NCBI GenBank assembly: GCA_036873135.1
Contig: JAPTYO010000014.1
Span: forward strand, 22,342,952-22,406,951
Direction of reading: 5' to 3'
Length of the DNA: 64,000 nucleotides
Source of the DNA: Clarkia xantiana subsp. parviflora
Lineage: Eukaryota > Streptophyta > Magnoliopsida > Myrtales > Onagraceae
Part shown: positions 58,766-64,000 of the stretch, piece after piece
Numbering within the stretch: the first letter of the stretch is position 1
Layout of the letters: each line of letters begins with the position of its first letter
The notes under the pieces: model-generated
What the model saw: only the letters and a program-made list of their open reading frames with translations
What the model was told of the DNA's origin: nothing
Database searches by the model: none
Program-made: the position numbers and the translations under genes

Positions 58766-59277
58766 TGTTAGCATTTGGACAATGAGCCGCCGTAATTGGG
58801 AGTCTATTAATATAGTCCATGTATCTAAGAAATTAGATAAAGTTATATTAGGATTTTGGGCTAGGCATGAATCCCAATGACATGGGAGGCCCAAAATTGA
58901 GCCTCCCTCCTAACATGGCCGGCCGACTTATGCTAGGGGTAAAGTAGACTTTTATCCACTTTACTCCTCTTATAAATTGGAGTCCTAGGAGGTTTTATTA
59001 ATGCTAATTCTCTCTTCCTAAGTTGTGAGATTTAAAAAAAAAATAAAAAATTTCCTCCCTATTCCTCTAAAGGCCGAACCTACTACCACCAAAGAGGTGC
59101 CAAATTGCGTCGAGCGATTTACTCCAAGAGATCTATCCCGCGAAGAATCGAATGAGGCTTTGCTGTTAGGCATAGTCCGCGTAGGGTTTCTCTAACAGGA
59201 ACCTCTACGGGAACCGTCCGGCGGATCGAGAACTCCCATTAATGGTTATGGGCTACATGAAACATCGTAGGTATGTA
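58766..59277 (+). repeat. Truncated copia-type LTR related to 22459-23055
   Basis: Begins TGTTAGC and shares with the LTR at 22459 the phrases GGCCCAAAAT, GGCCTCCC/GCCTCCC, GGCCGGCCGA, CCACTTT..CTCCT/CTCTTATAAAT, GGCCGAAC, GTGCCAA and the AACC..CTACGGG segment, in the same order. The last ~90 bases of the LTR, including its CA end, are missing; at about 59277 the sequence switches to a MULE-like end. Confidence 0.6.
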
Positions 59278-59508
59278 CATAAAAAGTTAGGACAAAAAAT
59301 TTGAGGACTAAACTAAAAAAATCAAAATTTGGGGCTTAGCATGTGCAAGTCACGTGACTATTTAACGGTCAACTCTAACGGTCAACACACGGTCGGACCA
59401 AAAGTATACAATTGACAAACGTATGGTACCAAAAATAGGCAAAACCAAACATGTGTTACCAAAAGCCAAAAGTGGGCAAACATAGAGTACCAAAAAACCT
59501 ATAAACCC
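59278..59508. mobile_element. Solo Mutator-like terminus
   Basis: Reading inward from 59508 on the minus strand: GGGTTTATAGGTTTTTTGGTA, then motifs ACGTTTG, GTATACTTTTGGTCC, GTTGACCGTTA and GTCACGTGACTTGCAC, in the same order as in the arms of the 43455 element. No inverted partner or duplication was found nearby, so this is a broken end. Confidence 0.55.
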
Positions 59509-60507
59509 TTTAAAATGTTAAGCTTTTTTTTTTTCTTCTTTTAACATATTTATCTTAAATTTTTTAGCTCATTCCATTATCAATATTATCAATAATTATG
59601 AGATTGATACAAGTTTTCTAATTCAAATTCTTCAACTAACAAAACTTTGAACCATTTTCTGTTTGAACAAATTAGGTTCTATCTTTCTAAATTTTATTTT
59701 ATTTTATTGCAATTTTCTTATTTTTGTTTATTTGTCATTTTTTTAAAATGTTTACTAAAAAAACATGAATCTGGTTACTCAAAACTTAAGAAAAAAAATA
59801 ATTGAAAATTCAAAAAATACTTTTTCAAGAAAACAAATTTACATTTTTGTAAAAAAAAATGTTTTTAATAAAAAAGACTCCAAATTAAAATATGATTTTA
59901 CGCCTCAATTATCCTTGAGTTGACAGTGGTTAAGGTTTGTACTTTTTACAATTTATAAGTATGGTGCTCTCCTCGCTCGTCAATTAAAATAATAATATAT
60001 TATTTGATAAAATCATAATGAACAATGTATTATATATATTAAGCTGGCAAATTAATTAAATATTTTTGGAAAAAATATGTACAATAACGAAGGTAAAACT
60101 AAACAATAAAGTTATCAGTCCGATAAATTTTAAGATTTATATGTTTCGTCATTGAAATATAACTTTGTCGGTAAATATATTATTCTTAGTAGTTAAAAAC
60201 TTGCTTTGGGTCGTAGAAACGAACGTTGTTATGTTTTTATCTTAAACAACGAGTTAAAATGTGTAATCATAGTTGTTTTCTGAGTAGAAATAGATAGAAA
60301 CGCGTGTAGAGTTGAAAAAATGTGTAGAACATCAAACATATGTGTCTAGTTTATACCGTTTCTAGATTGGTTGCCATTATTTGCTAAAAAATTCTCAAAT
60401 TTAATAAATTACGCCAAATTCTCAAATTTTATAAACCAAACTCACGCAAATTTTCTCATGAATTGTAAACGTCAATGTGGTCGTCTCTTTTTTTCTTCAA
60501 AAACTAA
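59509..60507. other. AT-rich intergenic DNA, no gene seen
   Basis: No gene or element boundary recognised before the LTR at 60508. Confidence 0.4.
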
Positions 60508-60851
60508 CTGTTAAAGCCCAGTATTAAAGCCCAAGATTTCGGCCCGTGTTTGTATTTGGCCTGGACTTGTATTTTGTATTTGGGCTTCTTTTAATTGCTG
60601 TGGCCTTGGATCAATCTGGTCCTTTGTTTTATTTTTGGGACTAAACTTGACATCTTGTAAAGGTTGCGGTGCAATCTTCTTTTTCTTTACTAGGGTTTAG
60701 TATTTAAGGGGAGATGTGAACAGTGGAATAAGATAACACAAATGAACCCCTTACACTCTGTCTCTCCGTCTTCTTCCTCTCTCTGCGAACACTAGTTTTT
60801 CCGGCGACTCTTCGTCGGCCTTGGCCGTGCTCCGCCGTACTGATTTCCACA
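60508..60851 (+). repeat. 5' LTR of a copia retrotransposon
   Basis: About 344 bp, starting TGTTAAAGCCC and ending CACA directly before the primer site. GTATTTAAGGGGAG near 60700 could be the TATA region. The 3' LTR lies outside the window, so neither LTR identity nor the target duplication can be checked. Confidence 0.7.
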
Positions 60852-60863
60852 TGGTATCAGAGC
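60852..60863 (+). promoter_or_regulatory. Primer-binding site (initiator tRNA-Met)
   Basis: TGGTATCAGAGC, complementary to the 3' end of plant initiator methionine tRNA and the standard primer site of plant copia elements. Confidence 0.9.
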
Positions 60864-60989
60864 TTCGAAGCTCATACCACTTCGACGATCTTGTTTCGCT
60901 GCGGTAAAATCTTTTCGTGTTTTTTCTTCGCTTTTCAAAGTGTTTTTGACGATCCTTCTTTTCTTGAATGTGATGCTTGTGTTCATCCA

Positions 60990-61560
60990 CCTCTAGATCT
61001 CACAACTTCATCATAGTTGTTGTAGATCGATTACGGTGACCTTCATCATTCTGATTTCTTGCAAACTCTTCGTTTTTCCCTGCGTTTTCACTTTATTAGT
61101 TTCAGATCTGCATCTTTCTTCTTTTTCTTTGACTTCTTTTCGAAGTTTTCCTTTACAAGCAAACTTTCTTTGCATGTGACTTTCTGTATCTCTATTCGCA
61201 GATCTCGCGATTTTTTGAGTTATCGCTGTAGATCTGTCATAATAGTGACCATTACTTGCTTCTTGCTGTTTGTTTTGCTTGAAAAAGATTCAGATCTGTT
61301 ATTATTTCTTTCGCTCTTTTGTTTCAAACCTTTTTGCAGGATTTTCTTGGTTTGCATGTAATGTTCATATCATTCTGCTCATAGATCTCGCAACGATTAT
61401 ATGTATTGCTGTAGATCTATGATGACATGTGACATCGCTTCATCTCCTTTCCATAGATAATAAGTTGATCTTGTTGCATGTGTTTTTTTCATCCTGTTTC
61501 TCATAGATCTCGCAACTTTTGACGTATTGCTGTAGATCTGTGATGATAAACGAATCATAC
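60990..61560 (+). repeat. Degenerate repeats in the retrotransposon leader
   Basis: Four spaced copies of a unit made of AGATCTCGCAA (or a variant), 15-25 bases, then TTGCTGTAGATCTGTGATGA (or a variant) occur near 60993, 61199, 61380 and 61504, with T-rich sequence between them. The spacing is about 120-200 bases. Confidence 0.7.
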
Positions 61561-61726
61561 TCCTTCTCTGATTGCTTTTCTTTTATAAACACCATAGTCC
61601 TGTGATGCTTTCATTAAATTGATTTTTGTTGTGATCAGTTTTTTTTTGATTTCTTTCTCACGATATCTTGTTTCCGATTCTTGTAGATCATCTCTTATTT
61701 TTTGATCTTTTCTTGCCGTATCTACA

Positions 61727-64000
61727 ATGGCGAATGAATCGGACAAGAATCCTGGGGAAAACTCTGGTCTCAATTCAGGCGATGCTCCAACTATATCTGT
61801 TGTCGAAGCGATGCCAAAAATTGATCACAACCATCCTCTTTATCTTCATCCTTCAGACTCAGCTGGTCTATCTTTGGTTACTGAAAAACTCACCAGTTCT
61901 GAGGACTATGGATTTTGGAGTAAAGCCATGAGAATTTGCTTGATTTCGAAAAACAAACTTGGTTTTGTGACAGGAGCTTGTAAGAAAGAGTCCTTTGATC
62001 CTAGTCTCCATCCCTTATGGGACCGTTGCAATGCTTTGGTTTTGGCCTGGATCATGAACTCGGTTTCTCGTGAGCTTATGTCTGGCAATATCTACACTGA
62101 AAGTGCTTTCTCTGTTTGGAATGATTTAAAAGAAAGGTTGCATAAGGTCAATGGTTCCCGTATTTTCCAACTGCACAGAGATATCTGCTTAGCTCAGCAA
62201 GGTGTGGATTCCATATCCACCTACTTTGCGAGACTGAGAACAATGTGGGAGGAATTTGAGGCCATATGCAACCTGCCTAACTGTGGTTGTCTTTGCTATG
62301 CCAAAGTTTTACCGTTGACAGATAAATTTGCAACCAGATCTGTTGCTTGTGTTATGATGGGATATTCCTTAAACCAAAAGGGCTACAGACTGTACAATCT
62401 ACATTCTAAGATTTTTTTTGTATCCAGGGAAGTCAAGTTTCTTGAACATCATTTTCCTTTCCAATTTCCCCGAAATACTGATCTGCCGGTTTTTTCTTCT
62501 AATGATTTATCTGTTGAACCTGCAGATTCTGTCCATGCTCCCATGGTTAATGATACTGATGTCCCCTCAGATACTGATGGTGGTGCCCATTCTGATCTAG
62601 ATGATACTAATTCTGCAGGTGATGTATCCTTAGAAAATGGTAATGATGATGACTTAACTGACTCTACCCCTGATTTGGCTGATAATGCTCCAGTTGTCTC
62701 TGAACCATCTGTTAGGCCTGTTAGACAAATTAGACCACCCATTTGGACTCATGATTATGATATGTCTGCCAATTGTTCTACACGTCATCCCATTTCTTCT
62801 TTCATGAGTTATGATAGAGTTTCCAATGATCACAAGTCTTTTTTGAGCATGATTGATAAAATTCCTGAGCCTAATTCTTTTTCTGAAGCTTGCAAAAATA
62901 AACATTGGATAGAGGCCATGAAGGAAGAAATTGCTGCTTTAGAAAACAATAAAACTTGGTCATTGGTTTCTTTGCCTCATGGTAGAAGCTCTATTGGTTG
63001 TAGATGGGTTTATCGTGTTAAATATAATTCAGATGGCTCTCTTGAGCGTTATAAAGCTCGTCTTGTGGCTAAAGGTTTTAAACAAAGAGAAGGTATTGAT
63101 TACGAAGAGACTTTTTCTCCTGTAGCTAAGATTGGTACTGTTCGTGTTGTTTTGACCCTAGCTGCCATGAATTCTTGGCCTTTATATCAAATGGATGTTT
63201 ATAATGCTTTTCTTCAAGGTGACTTGTTTGAAGAGGTCTATATGGACTTGCCTCCTGGATTTGGTAATCAGGGGGAGTTGTGTGTTGTTAATCCTAAGCT
63301 TGTTTGCAGATTACACAAATCCCTTTATGGATTAAAACAGGCTTCAAGGCAGTGGAATATTAAGCTTACTGAGGCTCTTATTAGTAATGGGTATACACAA
63401 AGTCATCTTGACTATTCTCTTTTTGTAAAAAAGAAAGGTGATGATATTGTTGTTCTTTTAGTTTATGTGGATGATCTGCTCATTACTGGTAATAGTGCTG
63501 CCTTGATATCTGATTTAAAGAGGGTTTTACAAACTAGTTTTAAAATGAAAGATTTGGGAACTTTAAAATATTTTCTTGGCATTGAAGTTGCAAGATCTGA
63601 TAAAGGTCTTGTGCTCTGTCAGCGTAAGTATGTTCTCGAAATGCTTTCTGAAGCTGGTTTGATGGGCTGTAAGCCTTGCAATACTCCTATGGAGCAAAAT
63701 GCAAGATTTACATCGATTGGATATGATGAAGCTCTTGGTTTGAACAAAAATGATGTTAAGCTTTCTGATCCAACTAGTTATAGACGGTTGATTGGTAAGT
63801 TGTTGTATCTAGGTGTTACTCGTCCTGATATTGCTTATTCTGTTCAATATTTGAGTCAGTATATGCAAAACCCAAAAAAATCCCATTATGATGCAGTCTT
63901 TAGAATTTTAAGGTATCTAAAACAGCAGCCTGGTTTGGGAATTCTTTTATCTTCAAAGAAACAGAACACCATTAGTGCTTTTTGTGATTCAGATTATGCT
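61727..64000 (+). CDS. Copia polyprotein with in-frame gag-integrase deletion, open to window edge
   Basis: From the ATG at 61727 the frame stays open for 758 codons and leaves the window without a stop. Residues 1 to about 190 are a copia gag N-terminus (HPLYLHPSDSAGLSL, SSEDYGFWSKAMRI, VWNDLKERLHKVNGSRIFQL, TYFARLRTMWEEF). At CNLPNCGCLCYAKV it changes directly to the integrase C-terminus (DKFATRS, GYSLNQKGYRLYNLHSKIFF, VSREVKF). Then come the linker, reverse transcriptase (EAMKEEIAAL, YKARLVAKGFKQREG, catalytic LVYVDDLLITGN), and the RNase H start FCDSDYA. Gag zinc knuckle, protease and catalytic integrase are absent, so it cannot act alone. No stop or frameshift was found in the visible part, pointing to a young or selected deletion derivative. 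Confidence 0.85.
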   Translation, partial: MANESDKNPGENSGLNSGDAPTISVVEAMPKIDHNHPLYLHPSDSAGLSLVTEKLTSSEDYGFWSKAMRICLISKNKLGFVTGACKKESFDPSLHPLWDRCNALVLAWIMNSVSRELMSGNIYTESAFSVWNDLKERLHKVNGSRIFQLHRDICLAQQGVDSISTYFARLRTMWEEFEAICNLPNCGCLCYAKVLPLTDKFATRSVACVMMGYSLNQKGYRLYNLHSKIFFVSREVKFLEHHFPFQFPRNTDLPVFSSNDLSVEPADSVHAPMVNDTDVPSDTDGGAHSDLDDTNSAGDVSLENGNDDDLTDSTPDLADNAPVVSEPSVRPVRQIRPPIWTHDYDMSANCSTRHPISSFMSYDRVSNDHKSFLSMIDKIPEPNSFSEACKNKHWIEAMKEEIAALENNKTWSLVSLPHGRSSIGCRWVYRVKYNSDGSLERYKARLVAKGFKQREGIDYEETFSPVAKIGTVRVVLTLAAMNSWPLYQMDVYNAFLQGDLFEEVYMDLPPGFGNQGELCVVNPKLVCRLHKSLYGLKQASRQWNIKLTEALISNGYTQSHLDYSLFVKKKGDDIVVLLVYVDDLLITGNSAALISDLKRVLQTSFKMKDLGTLKYFLGIEVARSDKGLVLCQRKYVLEMLSEAGLMGCKPCNTPMEQNARFTSIGYDEALGLNKNDVKLSDPTSYRRLIGKLLYLGVTRPDIAYSVQYLSQYMQNPKKSHYDAVFRILRYLKQQPGLGILLSSKKQNTISAFCDSDYA

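Noticed and set aside
60751..60990. Lys/Arg-rich minus-strand frame in the copia LTR/leader
   Set aside because: Lies in LTR, primer site and leader, where the plus strand explains the sequence.

Overview
The window is nuclear DNA from a flowering plant, almost certainly a eudicot. It has spliced genes with GT-AG introns, long AT-rich spacers, plant-only gene families, and heavy loading with class I and class II transposable elements. No prokaryotic, organellar or viral genome features were seen. All calls are by eye from the sequence and from knowledge of the families; no search was run.

Seven host-type genes are supported. From left to right they are: a VIN3-like/VRN5-type PHD-FNIII-VID Polycomb accessory protein (755-2476 minus, perhaps with a tiny upstream coding exon at 4814-4843); a single-exon leucine-rich-repeat extensin, LRX (12659-14986 minus); a trihelix (SIP1-clade) transcription factor (29415-30362 plus); a seven-exon Rab5/RABF2 GTPase of the RHN1 type (34139-36081 plus); a two-exon mitochondrial P-class PPR protein (38187-40036 minus); a small three-helix membrane protein (44521-44892 plus); and a nine-exon AKT1-like Shaker K+ channel that has the pore, cNBD and KHA domains but no ankyrin repeats (46260-49908 minus). 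The genes do not form a pathway or cluster.

The rest is mobile DNA. Retroelements: a chimeric wreck of a gypsy-type LTR/leader followed by a decayed copia RT/RNase H and an LTR (about 18400-23055); a truncated relative of that LTR (58766-59277); and a copia element running off the right edge (60508-64000). In the last, the gag N-terminus is fused in frame to the integrase C-terminus, and the ORF stays open to the end of the window. tRNA-derived SINEs lie near 51 and 54.5 kb.

Class II elements are the most distinctive content. One group is hAT-type MITEs with TAGGG(A/G)TG termini and 8-bp target duplications (6981, 20023, 28222, 53027, a fifth at 50131 without clear duplication, and a cut-off end at 1-94). 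Each is packed with a short GC-rich motif. The other group is Mutator-like foldback elements with long inverted repeats and 9-10-bp target duplications (9756, 17706, 23367, 32036, 33242, 41349, 43455 and 52755). Several have palindromic GC cores. The 43455-45824 element carries the intact membrane-protein gene with its own TATA box, so it has Pack-MULE structure.

Insertions are nested: hAT in MULE near a SINE at 52.7-54.7 kb, and hAT in copia at 20 kb. That gives a readable relative chronology. Most of 54.7-58.7 kb is AT-rich sequence in which no gene could be supported.
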